Assembly: GCF_022870885.1 (NCBI RefSeq)
Contig: NZ_CP091509.1
Span: 1,426,001-1,490,000 of the forward strand
DNA: 64,000 bases
Reading direction: 5' to 3'
From: Neisseria dumasiana
GTDB lineage: Bacteria; Pseudomonadota; Gammaproteobacteria; Burkholderiales; Neisseriaceae
Both the position numbers and the translations under genes were made by a program. Positions 34,390 through 44,207 of the stretch are shown in pieces. Within the stretch, counting starts at the first letter, position 1. The number at the start of each line of letters is the position of its first letter. The notes beneath the pieces were generated by a model. It saw nothing but the letters and a program-made list of their open reading frames with translations, was not told the origin of the DNA and did not search any database.

Positions 34390-35022
34390 TCAACCGTGCC
34401 ATTGCCAACGGTTACGCCATGCACCAAGCACGGCATTGGGATATTTGTTACTGCCCAAGCTGCCGTTAAAACGTGCCAGCGCGCGGACAAGATTGCCGCG
34501 TTCTACGTTATTGTAATGCCGCAATATGGTGCAGCCGTAACGCAAATTGGTGCGGATATCGAATAAATTGTGGGAAGGTTGGCCGATATAGTTTTTCCAA
34601 AACGGCATTACCTGCATCAGGCCGCGCGCGCCTACGCTGCTGATCGCGTACTGCCTGAATGCGCTTTCAACTTCAATCAATCCCAAAATAACCTGCGTAT
34701 CCAATCCTGCGCGGCTGGATTCGTATTGTATGTTGACCAGCAAACGCTTACGCTCGGCTTCATCGGGAACATAACGTGCCAAACGCTGCGACATTTCGCG
34801 CAACCAACGCTCACCGTCGGCAGGACGGTCAAATACCAAACGCGCCGGATTGACATGGTTAACCGAACTGCGCATAACCGAAGCCACATCATCCGAAAGG
34901 GTTTCTTCGCGCTGTGCGCCGGCAAACAGCAACTTAGGGCAACATAACAATACGCCTCCGGCAAGCAAAAGCCGCCTTTTTTCGGGCGACTCGGGCAAAT
35001 GAGTCAGGTTATTGCGTTTCAT
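34390..35022 (-). CDS. Lytic murein transglycosylase, SLT family
   Basis: 210 aa. The N-terminus has a basic stretch and a hydrophobic segment (LLLAGGVLLCCPKLLFAGA) that should direct export. The SLT domain has GLIEVESAFRQYAISSVGARGLMQVMPFWK, i.e. the catalytic Glu followed by the S-x-x-GA-x-GLMQ-x-M-P signature, and a C-terminal YNGS-like FNGSLGSNKYPNAV. It cuts glycan strands in the periplasm. Single gene upstream of ftsK's far end. Confidence 0.88.
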   Translation of the reverse strand: MKRNNLTHLPESPEKRRLLLAGGVLLCCPKLLFAGAQREETLSDDVASVMRSSVNHVNPARLVFDRPADGERWLREMSQRLARYVPDEAERKRLLVNIQYESSRAGLDTQVILGLIEVESAFRQYAISSVGARGLMQVMPFWKNYIGQPSHNLFDIRTNLRYGCTILRHYNNVERGNLVRALARFNGSLGSNKYPNAVLGAWRNRWQWHG

Positions 35023-35090
35023 AAAATGTGCGGATATGGTTTTTGTTTTTCTACGTTAGTGGAATATATAAGTGGAATATAGATACACGT

Positions 35091-35136
35091 TATGTTTTCA
35101 GACGGCCCGTATCGTTTCAGGCCGTCTGAAAACATA
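35091..35136 (-). terminator. Long uptake-sequence hairpin after ftsK
   Basis: TATGTTTTCAGACGGCC and GGCCGTCTGAAAACATA form a perfect 17-bp stem, 10 bp past the ftsK stop. Symmetry extends beyond the uptake core. Confidence 0.75.
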
Positions 35137-35145
35137 GTGAATCCG

Positions 35146-38100
35146 TTAATCCAAATGTTCGCTGCTTTGCGCCAAAACCGTTCGGTTGCCGTTGGTTTCC
35201 GGCGCCGAAACGATACCGTCCGCTTCCATTTGGTCGATTAAGCGTGCGGCACGGTTATAGCCGATACGCAGGTGGCGCTGTACCGATGATATGGTGGCCT
35301 TGCGGGTTTTGAGTACGCATGCCACGGCATCGTCATACATTGGATCCAACTCTTCATCGCCGTTGCGTTGGCCGTTGGCATTGCTGAACATATCATCGCT
35401 GCCGACTCCGGAAGTCAGAATATCGTCTATATAATCCGGCGCGCCGAACTGCTTGAGGTATTCCACAACACGATGCACTTCATCATCGGCCACAAACGCC
35501 CCGTGAACACGTTTGGGATAGCCCGTGCCCGGCGGCAGGAACAACATATCGCCCTGACCTAACAGGTTTTCGGCACCCATTTGGTCGAGAATGGTGCGGC
35601 TGTCTACTTTGCTGGATACCTGAAAAGCAATCCGGGTTGGAATATTGGCTTTAATCAGGCCGGTAATCACGTCTACGCTGGGGCGTTGCGTTGCCAAAAT
35701 CAAATGGATGCCCGCCGCACGCGCTTTTTGCGCCAAACGCGCAATCAACTCTTCGATTTTCTTGCCCGCCGTCATCATCAGGTCGGCAAATTCGTCCACC
35801 ACCACCACAATAAACGGCAGTTTAGATAATGATTCCGGCTCTTCAGGCGTGAGGCTGAAGGGGTTGGCCAGCGTTTCGCCGCGTGCCGCCGCTTCGGCGA
35901 TTTTTTGGTTGAAACCCGCTACGTTGCGAACACCCATATGGCTCATCAGACGGTAGCGTTTTTCCATTTCGTTCACACACCAAGTCAAGGCATTGGCCGC
36001 CAACTTCATATCTGTTACCACCGGCGCCAACAAGTGCGGAATCCCTTCGTAAATCGACAACTCCAGCATTTTCGGGTCGATCATGATCATGCGGACTTCA
36101 TCCGGCGATGCTTTAAACAGCATGGACAAAATCATCGAGTTCACGCCCACCGATTTGCCGGAACCTGTTGTGCCCGCCACCAAAAGATGCGGTGCTTTTC
36201 CTAAATCGGTTACCACGGGCGCACCGGTAATGTCTTGACCCAACGCCAAAGTCAGTTTGGATTTGGATTCTTGAAACGCGGTTGAATTGAAAATCTCACT
36301 CAACCGTATCATCTGCCGTTTGGGATTGGGAAGCTCCAAGCCCATGCAGGTTTTGCCGGGAATGGTTTCAACCACCCTGATAGACGAAACACCGAGCGAA
36401 CGGGCCAAATCTTTTTCGAGATTCATCACTGCATTGCCGCGCACGCCTACGTCGGGCTCGATTTCATAGCGGGTAATCACCGGGCCGGCATAAGCATCCA
36501 TCACTTTTACCTTCACTTTGAATTCGGCCAGCTTTTCCTCGATGGTAATGCTGTTTTCGAGCAAAGCTTCTTCGGTTTGGGTTGCACTCAAATCGAATTG
36601 CGGCGGCTGCAGCAAGGCTATTGTCGGCAATGGAATTTCCGGAGCATCCGTGTCAGCAGAAACCAAATGTTGCGGAGAATGATGATTTTCAGACGGCCTG
36701 ATGCCTGTTTGTTCTGCCGAAAGATGTTCGGCGGTTTGCTCGAAAGCGGCAACGGCACTATCGGGCATGCCCGCTGTTTCGTGGTTTAAAGCGGCCGTCT
36801 GAAAACCGTTTTGCTCATATTCGGGAGCGGATTCATGTAGCAGACGGTCGTGGATACTCCAAGCCGGACGGGTGCTGATGTGTGCATTGGCTGTTTCGGT
36901 ATATTCGGGCACGGAGCGGTTTGCGGTTGCGGTTAGGGTGTTGACCTGTGCCGGCGGCTGCACATTATGAAAAACAGGCGGTTCAGGAATATCGATTACC
37001 TGCCGCTCAACTTCCGGTACGGGCGGAGGTTCTACCACTGTGGCACCGGCATCCGGCATGGCCGAATACGGCGTAAAACGGGTTGAAATCGGTTGGATAA
37101 CCGATGCAGGCTTTACCGGTGGCTGAAGCTGGACTGAATGGCTCTGCTCCACACGCGCGGCATCGGGAATCACGCTTTCGCGCATGGCCGTGTTAACTCG
37201 GCGTATCCGTTGGCGGTTGACCGGAGAATCGGTACGCGCCAAATTGGCAAACACTTCTCCCTCCGGAATGATTTGCGGCTGTGCAACCTGAACGGGAGCC
37301 TGTGCGGATATTTGACGGCGGCGGGCCATCCGCTGCCGCAGCAGATTGGAACGGATGTCTTCTTCGCCGATTGTTTCGGGGCGGCCTTCCGCATTCAACA
37401 CGGATTGTGTTATCTCGGTTCGGGGCACGGAATGGGACAGTTGCCGCACTTCCGACAACACGCGTTCACGGGTGCGGATAACCGCAGGATCGTCCAAATC
37501 AATGGTTTTCAGCTCCACCACAGGAGCCGGTGGCGCAGCTTCTTCCAATGCCGGTTTGAATGTCCAATTGATTTCCACCACTTCCATATCGGGAGAAGGA
37601 TTGGAAAAAGGTTTGGCCGTCTGAATATCGGTTTCTTTTTCCTGCCACTCCGCCAAATGCGTTTCCTGCAAAGCTCTGGTGGCCTCTTCCAGCGTAATCA
37701 CAGGTAAAGAAGCATCGGGCTTGTGTGTACGGTATTCTTCTTCTCCGAAAGCCACATAAGGAGCAGGAGCAATGGCTTTGCCCGTTACAGAAGTACGTTT
37801 GCGCTCGGCTTTGGATTCCGGCTGCGGCAATACCGCACCGAACATCGGAATATCGGCCGGTTCTTCTGAGGCAGGTTCGGCCGCACCGTCTGCACCCGCA
37901 ACCTGACCGTCAGATTTTTGCGTTTCTATATTTGCTTGGTTTGAAACCGGCTCGGCTTTTAAAGCACGAATGGGCGCTTCATCTTGTTCAGACGGTTCTG
38001 CCTGCTCTAAATCGCCGCCTACCTCTTGAAATTCTTCTTCATGCACATCTGCAGATTGCAGCGCTGCTTTGGGGGCAGATGCAAAAATGGGCAGTTCGTT

Positions 38101-38451
38101 TATAGATTCGTCGTCTTCGGGCTGATCTTTTCTCTTGCCTGAGGTGGCGTCCAATTTACGGCTGTGCTTGGGCGACAAGGCGCGGAATTTTTCTACGGTT
38201 TTATCGTAAACCGCTTTAGCCTCTTCTGCCGCACGGTGGCTTTGACGGGTGTTTTTCAGATTAGGATCAACGCCCCGCAACACTTTGGCCGGCTTAACAT
38301 GCCCGTCGACAGACGGCGAAGGCACATCACCTGCTTCATGACGGCTCAGATAAGTCAGCTCGCGCAGCCATTCCTGCTCCTGACGATGGCGCACCCATAA
38401 CACACCTGCAATCGCACACAGTAAAACAATCAGTAAAAATGTCCACAACAT
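35146..38451 (-). CDS. ftsK: DNA translocase FtsK, single-span neisserial type
   Basis: 1101 aa. There is only one N-terminal span ([20 protein letters not shown]) instead of the usual four. A linker of about 600 residues rich in Glu, Pro and Ala follows. The motor starts near residue 630 ([19 protein letters not shown]), has Walker [16 protein letters not shown] and Walker [14 protein letters not shown], and ends with the gamma winged-helix domain ([20 protein letters not shown]). It pumps chromosome ends through the division septum and triggers dif recombination. The short membrane part matches other Neisseria FtsK. Confidence 0.93.
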   Translation of the reverse strand: MLWTFLLIVLLCAIAGVLWVRHRQEQEWLRELTYLSRHEAGDVPSPSVDGHVKPAKVLRGVDPNLKNTRQSHRAAEEAKAVYDKTVEKFRALSPKHSRKLDATSGKRKDQPEDDESINELPIFASAPKAALQSADVHEEEFQEVGGDLEQAEPSEQDEAPIRALKAEPVSNQANIETQKSDGQVAGADGAAEPASEEPADIPMFGAVLPQPESKAERKRTSVTGKAIAPAPYVAFGEEEYRTHKPDASLPVITLEEATRALQETHLAEWQEKETDIQTAKPFSNPSPDMEVVEINWTFKPALEEAAPPAPVVELKTIDLDDPAVIRTRERVLSEVRQLSHSVPRTEITQSVLNAEGRPETIGEEDIRSNLLRQRMARRRQISAQAPVQVAQPQIIPEGEVFANLARTDSPVNRQRIRRVNTAMRESVIPDAARVEQSHSVQLQPPVKPASVIQPISTRFTPYSAMPDAGATVVEPPPVPEVERQVIDIPEPPVFHNVQPPAQVNTLTATANRSVPEYTETANAHISTRPAWSIHDRLLHESAPEYEQNGFQTAALNHETAGMPDSAVAAFEQTAEHLSAEQTGIRPSENHHSPQHLVSADTDAPEIPLPTIALLQPPQFDLSATQTEEALLENSITIEEKLAEFKVKVKVMDAYAGPVITRYEIEPDVGVRGNAVMNLEKDLARSLGVSSIRVVETIPGKTCMGLELPNPKRQMIRLSEIFNSTAFQESKSKLTLALGQDITGAPVVTDLGKAPHLLVAGTTGSGKSVGVNSMILSMLFKASPDEVRMIMIDPKMLELSIYEGIPHLLAPVVTDMKLAANALTWCVNEMEKRYRLMSHMGVRNVAGFNQKIAEAAARGETLANPFSLTPEEPESLSKLPFIVVVVDEFADLMMTAGKKIEELIARLAQKARAAGIHLILATQRPSVDVITGLIKANIPTRIAFQVSSKVDSRTILDQMGAENLLGQGDMLFLPPGTGYPKRVHGAFVADDEVHRVVEYLKQFGAPDYIDDILTSGVGSDDMFSNANGQRNGDEELDPMYDDAVACVLKTRKATISSVQRHLRIGYNRAARLIDQMEADGIVSAPETNGNRTVLAQSSEHLD

Positions 38452-38668
38452 GAAAAAAACAGCCCGGATTTGATTTTGGCAAAGTGCCTATTCTAGCCTG
38501 TTTCGCAGCTGAAAAGAACCATTTTCATATTTGCTGGCAGGTTTTTTCGACAAAGGGTCATACCGTTTTGAAAAACCGCCCTGCATCCCGCATGGTTCAG
38601 CGCTAGGTTAAAACACCCATCCCTATCGAACAAACGGTTATCCATGATTATCAAAGCGGTTTAATCTT

Positions 38669-38707
38669 TATCAAGGCCGTCTGAAAAGCATTCAGACGGC
38701 CTTGATA
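38669..38707. terminator. Uptake-sequence palindrome in the ftsK-pgm intergenic region
   Basis: TATCAAGGCCGTCTGAA and its complement TTCAGACGGCCTTGATA surround a 5-base loop. The stem is 17 bp, perfect and longer than the uptake core. The whole gap 38452-38902 otherwise holds only promoters of the divergent ftsK and pgm genes; no gene is seen. Confidence 0.6.
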
Positions 38708-38902
38708 GGCTATGCTACAATTTGAAGCGATTTTTATTGCATTACATAATTATTTTAACAATTCACGCACCTCACAAACGCCGATACCGCTTAAACGGCC
38801 CAAAACCGAAAGCTGATACCCAAACCGAACATCTCAGCCCTTAGCCGACCTCGGTTATTTTGTCATTTCCATCAATCAATTCAGTTAACGAGGAATGTTA
38901 CT

Positions 38903-40285
38903 ATGCCTGCCATCGCCCATGATATTTTCAAAGCCTACGACATCCGCGGCATCGTCGGCAAAACCCTAACCAATGAAGCAGCCTACTTAATCGGCAAAGC
39001 CATTGCCGCCAAAGCCGCCGAGAAAGGCATCAAAAAAATCGCATTGGGGCGCGACGGCCGTTTGAGCGGCCCCGAGCTGATGGAAAATATTTCAAAAGGC
39101 TTAACCGAAAGCGGCATAGACGTACTGAACGTCGGCATGGTAGCCACGCCTATGCTCTATTTTGCCGCCATCCGCGAATGCGAAGGCAGCGGTGTGATGA
39201 TTACCGGCAGCCACAACCCGCCCGACTACAACGGCTTCAAAATGATGCTCGGCGGCGATACGCTGGCAGGCGAAGCCATTCAAGAGCTGCTGGCCATCAT
39301 TGAAAACAAGCGTTTTGTTTCAGACGGCCTCACAGGAAACGTTACCGAAAAAGACATCTCTGCCGAATATCAAAACCACATCGTCGGCCACATCAAACTC
39401 AAACGCCCGATGAAAATCGTCGCCGACGCCGGCAACGGTGTAGCCGGTGCGTTTGCAGGCAACTTGTACCGTGCGCTCGGCTGCGAAGTAACCGAACTCT
39501 TCTGCGATGTAGACGGCAACTTCCCCAACCACCACCCCGACCCTGCCAAGCCGAAAAACCTGCAAGACGTGATTAACGAACTGAAAACCGGCGACGCAGA
39601 AATCGGCATTGCCTTCGACGGCGACGGCGACCGTTTGGGCGTAGTTACTAAAGAAGGCAACATCATTTATCCCGACCGCCAACTGATGCTGTTTGCCCAA
39701 GACGTATTAAGCCGCAACCCCGGTGCCAAAGTGATTTTCGACGTAAAATCCACCCGCCTGCTCACCCCGTGGGTGAAAGAACACGGCGGCGAACCGATTA
39801 TGGAAAAAACCGGCCACAGTTTCATCAAATCTTCGATGAAGAAAAACGGCGCACTCTTGGCCGGAGAAATGAGCGGACACACTTTCTTTAAAGAGCGTTG
39901 GTTCGGCTTCGACGACGGCCTCTACGCCGGCTGCCGCCTGCTGGAAATCCTTTCTGCAAGCGACAATCCTTCCGCCGTACTGAACGCTTTGCCGCAAAGC
40001 ATTTCCACACCCGAGCTGAATATCGATTTGCCCGAAGGCAGCAACGGCCACAAAGTGATTGAAGAACTGGCGCAAAATGCCAAATTCGACGGCGCCACCG
40101 AAATTATTACCATCGACGGCCTGCGCGTAGAGTTCGCCGACGGCTTCGGCCTGATGCGTGCCTCCAATACCACGCCGGTGCTGGTGCTGCGATTTGAAGC
40201 TGACAGCGAAGAAGCCATCGCACGGATTCAAAACCAGTTCAAAAAAGTGATCGAAAGCAACCCTGCATTGCATTGGCCTTTGTAA
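38903..40285 (+). CDS. pgm: Phosphoglucomutase/phosphomannomutase
   Basis: 460 aa alpha-D-phosphohexomutase. AYDIRGIVGKTL (substrate loop), the phosphoserine loop ITGSHNPPDYNGFK, the metal loop AFDGDGDRLGVV and the C-terminal phosphate-binding loop RASNTTPVLVLRFEAD are all present. It interconverts glucose-6-P and glucose-1-P (and the mannose forms), feeding LOS/capsule sugars and, in this organism, ADP-glucose for glycogen. RBS GAGGAA lies before ATG. An uptake sequence is read in frame near 39318. Confidence 0.93.
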   Translation: MPAIAHDIFKAYDIRGIVGKTLTNEAAYLIGKAIAAKAAEKGIKKIALGRDGRLSGPELMENISKGLTESGIDVLNVGMVATPMLYFAAIRECEGSGVMITGSHNPPDYNGFKMMLGGDTLAGEAIQELLAIIENKRFVSDGLTGNVTEKDISAEYQNHIVGHIKLKRPMKIVADAGNGVAGAFAGNLYRALGCEVTELFCDVDGNFPNHHPDPAKPKNLQDVINELKTGDAEIGIAFDGDGDRLGVVTKEGNIIYPDRQLMLFAQDVLSRNPGAKVIFDVKSTRLLTPWVKEHGGEPIMEKTGHSFIKSSMKKNGALLAGEMSGHTFFKERWFGFDDGLYAGCRLLEILSASDNPSAVLNALPQSISTPELNIDLPEGSNGHKVIEELAQNAKFDGATEIITIDGLRVEFADGFGLMRASNTTPVLVLRFEADSEEAIARIQNQFKKVIESNPALHWPL

Positions 40286-40310
40286 CAGATAAACATTTTT
40301 CTACCGATAA

Positions 40311-40356
40311 CAGCTGTGATGCCTGCTGCACAACCTTGTATGCAGCATCGCAGCTG
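40311..40356 (+). terminator. Hairpin after pgm
   Basis: CAGCTG-t-GATGC and GCATC-g-CAGCTG, with an inner TGCTGCA/TGCAGCA, form a long imperfect stem. ATTATTATTT follows, weak as a T-run. Confidence 0.5.
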
Positions 40357-40514
40357 ATTATTATTTGGCCTGAAACTATCTTTTTTCAGTAAAATCAAAA
40401 CGTAAAAAAATAATTCATATTCAAACAAATATTTTTCACTTCCCTTGACCGGCACTTGGTTTTAATTTCGATTTGTTTAAGTGCATAATCCGATCAAACA
40501 ACTCCAAACTTTGT

Positions 40515-40661
40515 TCATAGCCAATAACCTATTTTTACTACGGCGTTGCTGCGCCTTAGCTCGAAGAGAACGATGGTGCAAACTGCTGAAGCGGCAACAG
40601 AATCGGTTTCGTACTCTGCTGCTTGCGGCCTTGTATTAAAAATAGCTTGATTGACTATATC
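40515..40661. repeat. Full-length Correia-type repeat (about 147 bp) before metF
   Basis: The ends atagccaataacctattttt and the complement of aaatagcttgattgactat are imperfect inverted repeats. The inside holds tacggcgttgctgcgcctta, gagaacgat and aatcggtttcgtact in the order of the 156-bp Correia element. The right end lies 70 bp before metF, where such elements can supply a promoter. No clear -10/-35 pair is assigned. Confidence 0.8.
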
Positions 40662-40730
40662 TCCATTGCCGCGGCAATCAGTTGATTGGCTGCAAACAAA
40701 TAACAAACAGATAAACCGAAGGCAACCGCC

Positions 40731-41579
40731 ATGAGCTTACACAGCAAACCAAGAAAGAAACTCAGCTTCGAATTTTTCCCTACCCGCACGCCCGAAGGCC
40801 GTGCAAAACAAGTGATCACACGCAAACAATTGAGCCAGTTCGACCCCGAATTTTTCTCCTGCACATCCGGTGCGGGCGGCTCGACCAAAGAAGGCACGAT
40901 GCAGGCCATCCAAGATATTTTGAGCGAAGGCATCGCCGCTGCCCCCCATCTGCCCTGCGTCGGCATGCAGCCGCAAGAAATCATTGATTTGCTTAACGAA
41001 TACAAAGCACTCGGTGTGCGCCATATTGTTGCACTCAGGGGCGACATTCCTTCCGGCATGGGAGCGGGTTCAGACGGCCTGCGTTATGCCAATGAATTGG
41101 TTTCATTAATTAAAACCGAATTCAACAATGATTTTCATATCGAAGTTGCAGCCTACCCCGAATACCATCCGCAATCGCGCAGCGCAGAAGACGACATCAA
41201 CAACTTCGTGCGTAAAGTAAAGGCAGGTGCCGATTCGGCCATCACCCAATATTTTTACAATGCAGACGCCTACTTCCGTTTTGTTGACGACGTGCGGGGG
41301 CGCGGCGTTGACATCCCGATCATTCCCGGCATTATGCCGATTGCCAGCTTTTCGAAACTCTCGCGCTTCTCCGATACTTGCGGAGCAGAAATCCCGCGTT
41401 GGCTGCGCCTGAAGCTTCAATCTTATGCCGATGATACGGCTTCCATCAAAGCGTTGGCTTTGGATGTGGTTACCGAAATGTGCGAACGCCTGCTGCGCGA
41501 AGGCGCACCCAGTCTTCACTTCTACACTTTGAACCAAGCAGGTTTGGTTTCGACCATCTGCCAGCGTTTGGGTTATTGA
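40731..41579 (+). CDS. metF: 5,10-methylenetetrahydrofolate reductase
   Basis: 282 aa TIM-barrel flavoprotein that makes 5-methyl-THF for methionine synthesis. FEFFPTRTPEG near the N-terminus contains the catalytic Glu, HIVALRGDIPSG is the FAD motif, and AAYPEYHPQSRSAEDD and GADSAITQYFYNADAYFRF bind folate and FAD. The length is normal. The Correia-type repeat lies immediately upstream, and an uptake-sequence terminator lies downstream. Confidence 0.95.
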   Translation: MSLHSKPRKKLSFEFFPTRTPEGRAKQVITRKQLSQFDPEFFSCTSGAGGSTKEGTMQAIQDILSEGIAAAPHLPCVGMQPQEIIDLLNEYKALGVRHIVALRGDIPSGMGAGSDGLRYANELVSLIKTEFNNDFHIEVAAYPEYHPQSRSAEDDINNFVRKVKAGADSAITQYFYNADAYFRFVDDVRGRGVDIPIIPGIMPIASFSKLSRFSDTCGAEIPRWLRLKLQSYADDTASIKALALDVVTEMCERLLREGAPSLHFYTLNQAGLVSTICQRLGY

Positions 41580-41621
41580 TACAGCAAAACAAATCAAACG
41601 TTAAAGCTTCGAATCCATATT

Positions 41622-41655
41622 AAAAGGCCGTCTGAAACGTTTCAGACGGCCTTTC
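41622..41655. terminator. Uptake-sequence hairpin between metF and the cyclophilin gene
   Basis: AAAGGCCGTCTGAAAC and GTTTCAGACGGCCTTT meet with no loop bases beyond the centre. It serves two converging genes. Confidence 0.75.
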
Positions 41656-41684
41656 AGCACGATGCTCTACACTAGATGCGTGCT

Positions 41685-42251
41685 TTATTTAACGATACTC
41701 ACTTTTTGAATCACAATCGGCTTCACCGGAATATTCTGATGATAAGCCTGATCCGTTGTTTGCACTTTGGCGATTTTATTCACCACATCCATGCCGGAGA
41801 TTACTTTGCCGAATACCGCATAACCATAACCTTGTATGGTTTTGCTTTTAAAGTTTAAGAAATCATTGTCGGCAACATTGATAAAAAACTGGCTGGTGGC
41901 GGAATTCGGATTGGCCGTGCGCGCCATGGCAATCGTGCCGACCGTATTTTTCAAACCGTTGTCGGCTTCGTTGGCAATGGCTTTATCGGTGGCTTTCTGC
42001 GTCATATCCGCGGTGAAACCTCCGCCCTGCACCATAAAACCGTCGATTACACGGTGGAAAATCGTGCCGTTGTAAAAACCTTTTTGCGCATATTGAACAA
42101 AATTGGCTACGGTTTTGGGTGCTTTTTTTTCATCCAGCAAAAGTTCGATTTTGCCTACATTGGTGTCGATCACGGCACGGGTGTCTGCGTGTGCCGCAAA
42201 TGCCGGCAGCACTATCAGACCGGCCAGAATCAGTTTGGCTGTATTTTTCAT
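41685..42251 (-). CDS. Periplasmic peptidyl-prolyl cis-trans isomerase (cyclophilin)
   Basis: 188 aa. The signal peptide [22 protein letters not shown] precedes a cyclophilin domain of the PpiA type. [15 protein letters not shown] carries the catalytic Arg, and [20 protein letters not shown] is the substrate-binding core. It helps folding of exported proteins at prolyl bonds. A related neisserial protein is described as a lipoprotein-free periplasmic cyclophilin. Single gene between two uptake-sequence hairpins. Confidence 0.9.
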   Translation of the reverse strand: MKNTAKLILAGLIVLPAFAAHADTRAVIDTNVGKIELLLDEKKAPKTVANFVQYAQKGFYNGTIFHRVIDGFMVQGGGFTADMTQKATDKAIANEADNGLKNTVGTIAMARTANPNSATSQFFINVADNDFLNFKSKTIQGYGYAVFGKVISGMDVVNKIAKVQTTDQAYHQNIPVKPIVIQKVSIVK

Positions 42252-42330
42252 TTTTTCCTAATAGATGAGTTTGCGAAACGGCGGAATTATCGTGTTTTTT
42301 TATCTTGCTTGGCGTAAACAGATTGTAAAA

Positions 42331-42368
42331 AGGCCGTCTGAAAACAGATTAAATCGTTCAGACGGCCT
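42331..42368. terminator. Uptake-sequence hairpin between gshA and the cyclophilin gene
   Basis: AGGCCGTCTGAA and TTCAGACGGCCT with a 14-base loop, in the spacer downstream of gshA and upstream of the cyclophilin gene. Confidence 0.6.
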
Positions 42369-42432
42369 GCTGTGTTGCTTTTATGCAATGAATATTCAAT
42401 TTGTTTAATGAATTATTTGGCTGCTCCGTCAG

Positions 42433-43782
42433 TTAGCTTTGCACGGCGGTTTTGACCAACTCTTTAGATGCGGCAAGAAGCGAAAGACGGGCCATAACGC
42501 CGTAAACATATAACCGGTTGCAACCGCAGTCGGGATCGGCGCTGTTGGTTTGGGGAACGCCGAGAGAATCCCATTGGGCAAAAACACGTTTGCACCGCTC
42601 TTCTCCGCCTTCTTCGGCATCGGCCACGGGAATGGCCTGATCGAGCTGAACGAAAGACATACCTGTTGCATTAAGGTTTTCATCAACGCCGCGCCCTTCG
42701 TGAACACGGAAAAACCCGCCGACGACAAACCGGTCGATCATATATACCACAGGCTCGGAAACCGCTCCGTTCAAGGTTTCGTAAGTATAAATACCTTCTT
42801 GCACGATCACTTCGTTCACTTCCAAACCTTCTTTGATTTTAGCCATCTTATTGCGGTTTTTACGGTTCAGACCACGCACTTCATCGGCAGATTTAACGCT
42901 CATCACTCCCATGCCGTATGTGCCCGCATCTGCCTTCACAATCACAAACGGTTGGTCGGTAATGCCTTTTTCATCATATTTGGCCTGAATTTTTGCCAAC
43001 ATCCGTTCAACGGCTTCGGCCAGCGCATCTTCGCCTTCGCGTTCTTGAAAATCAAGCCCGCTGATTTGCTCGAAATAAGGGTTGATATGCCAAACATCCA
43101 TATCGATTAATTGGGCGAACTCTTCGGCCACTTCGTCATAAGCGGCAAAATGAGCGGTTTTACGGCGGGTAGTCCACCCCCCGTGCAGCGGCGGTAATAC
43201 GGTTTGGGCAATGTCTTTCAAAATATCGGGAGTGCCGGCAGAAAGATCGTTGTTCAGCAGTATCAAACATGGCGAAAAGCCGTCTGAAAGGTGAACTCTG
43301 CCACGGGTGCGCAGCAGCGGCTCGATCAAAACCTTGTCTCCCAGAGCCGTTTCCAGTTCGGTCGGTTCGGTAATTTCAGGGTTCAAGCTGCCGAGACGAA
43401 CTTCAAAACCGGCTGTACGCAGAATATTGCTGAGTGCAAAAATGTTTTGAAGATAAAAAGTATTTCTTGTGTGGTTTTCCGGAACAATCAATACCGATTT
43501 GGCTTGAGGGCAATAACGTTCTACGGCATCTTGTGCCGCATGGGCGGCCAGTTGGAGAAAATTGGGATTGAGGTTGTTAAAACCGCCGGGAAACAGATTC
43601 ATATCGATAGAAGCCATTTTATAACCGGCATTGCGGATATCTACCGAACCGTAAAAAGGAGGTTTGTGTTCCGACCATTGCCGGCGAAACCATGCTTCGA
43701 TTTTGGTTTGGTTAGACAAAATTTTCCGCTCGAATTCTTGAAGTTGTGACAAATAAGCCGGAGACATTACAGGCAGGTTCAT
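42433..43782 (-). CDS. gshA: Glutamate-cysteine ligase, beta-proteobacterial type
   Basis: 449 aa, the first step of glutathione synthesis. The sequence matches the distinct GshA type found in beta-proteobacteria: DIRNAGYKMASIDMNLFPGG near the N-terminus, VIVKADAGTYGMGVMSV (ATP-grasp-like) and a C-terminal LYVYGVMARLSLLAASKEL. The start is ATG 43782 (MNLPVMSPAY) with GGGAG nine bases upstream; the frame upstream to 43848 is not needed. Glutathione matters for oxidative-stress survival in Neisseria. An uptake sequence is read in frame near 43280. Confidence 0.9.
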   Translation of the reverse strand: MNLPVMSPAYLSQLQEFERKILSNQTKIEAWFRRQWSEHKPPFYGSVDIRNAGYKMASIDMNLFPGGFNNLNPNFLQLAAHAAQDAVERYCPQAKSVLIVPENHTRNTFYLQNIFALSNILRTAGFEVRLGSLNPEITEPTELETALGDKVLIEPLLRTRGRVHLSDGFSPCLILLNNDLSAGTPDILKDIAQTVLPPLHGGWTTRRKTAHFAAYDEVAEEFAQLIDMDVWHINPYFEQISGLDFQEREGEDALAEAVERMLAKIQAKYDEKGITDQPFVIVKADAGTYGMGVMSVKSADEVRGLNRKNRNKMAKIKEGLEVNEVIVQEGIYTYETLNGAVSEPVVYMIDRFVVGGFFRVHEGRGVDENLNATGMSFVQLDQAIPVADAEEGGEERCKRVFAQWDSLGVPQTNSADPDCGCNRLYVYGVMARLSLLAASKELVKTAVQS

Positions 43783-44207
43783 AAACGGTGCTCCCTCAAG
43801 TAATCGTGAATAATGCCGAATGATAGGTTTTTTAGCTTCGGGATACAAGTTTCTTCGTTTCAGACGGCCTTTATAAACAACCTTACTTTGCTGCCTCCCA
43901 TCGAAACAAACAGCGGCAGATATCCCTACTGGCTTACCGGATTGCCTGCGTGTCTATACTGTGCGTCTATATGTTTGCATTCAAGCGATTACCCGCTGCT
44001 GCCGCATCAACCCAAACAAGAAAATTAGACAATATGTATAAATATTGCAATCCCGATATAGAAAAAACCAATAGCTATAAAAAAATTAGACAAAAAGGGT
44101 TGCAATGGCCGTCTGAAAAGCCTAATATTGGCAACTTGAAAACGCCGCCACACGGCCAAACCGTTTAACTTCCAAAACAACTTAACCCGACATACAGAAG
44201 AAAAACC
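43783..44207. other. Intergenic region between divergent gshA and leuC
   Basis: About 425 bp holding both promoters and two separated uptake sequences (about 43859-43870 and 44108-44119). The part before leuC is AT-rich. No leucine-rich leader peptide with attenuator is seen. Confidence 0.55.
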
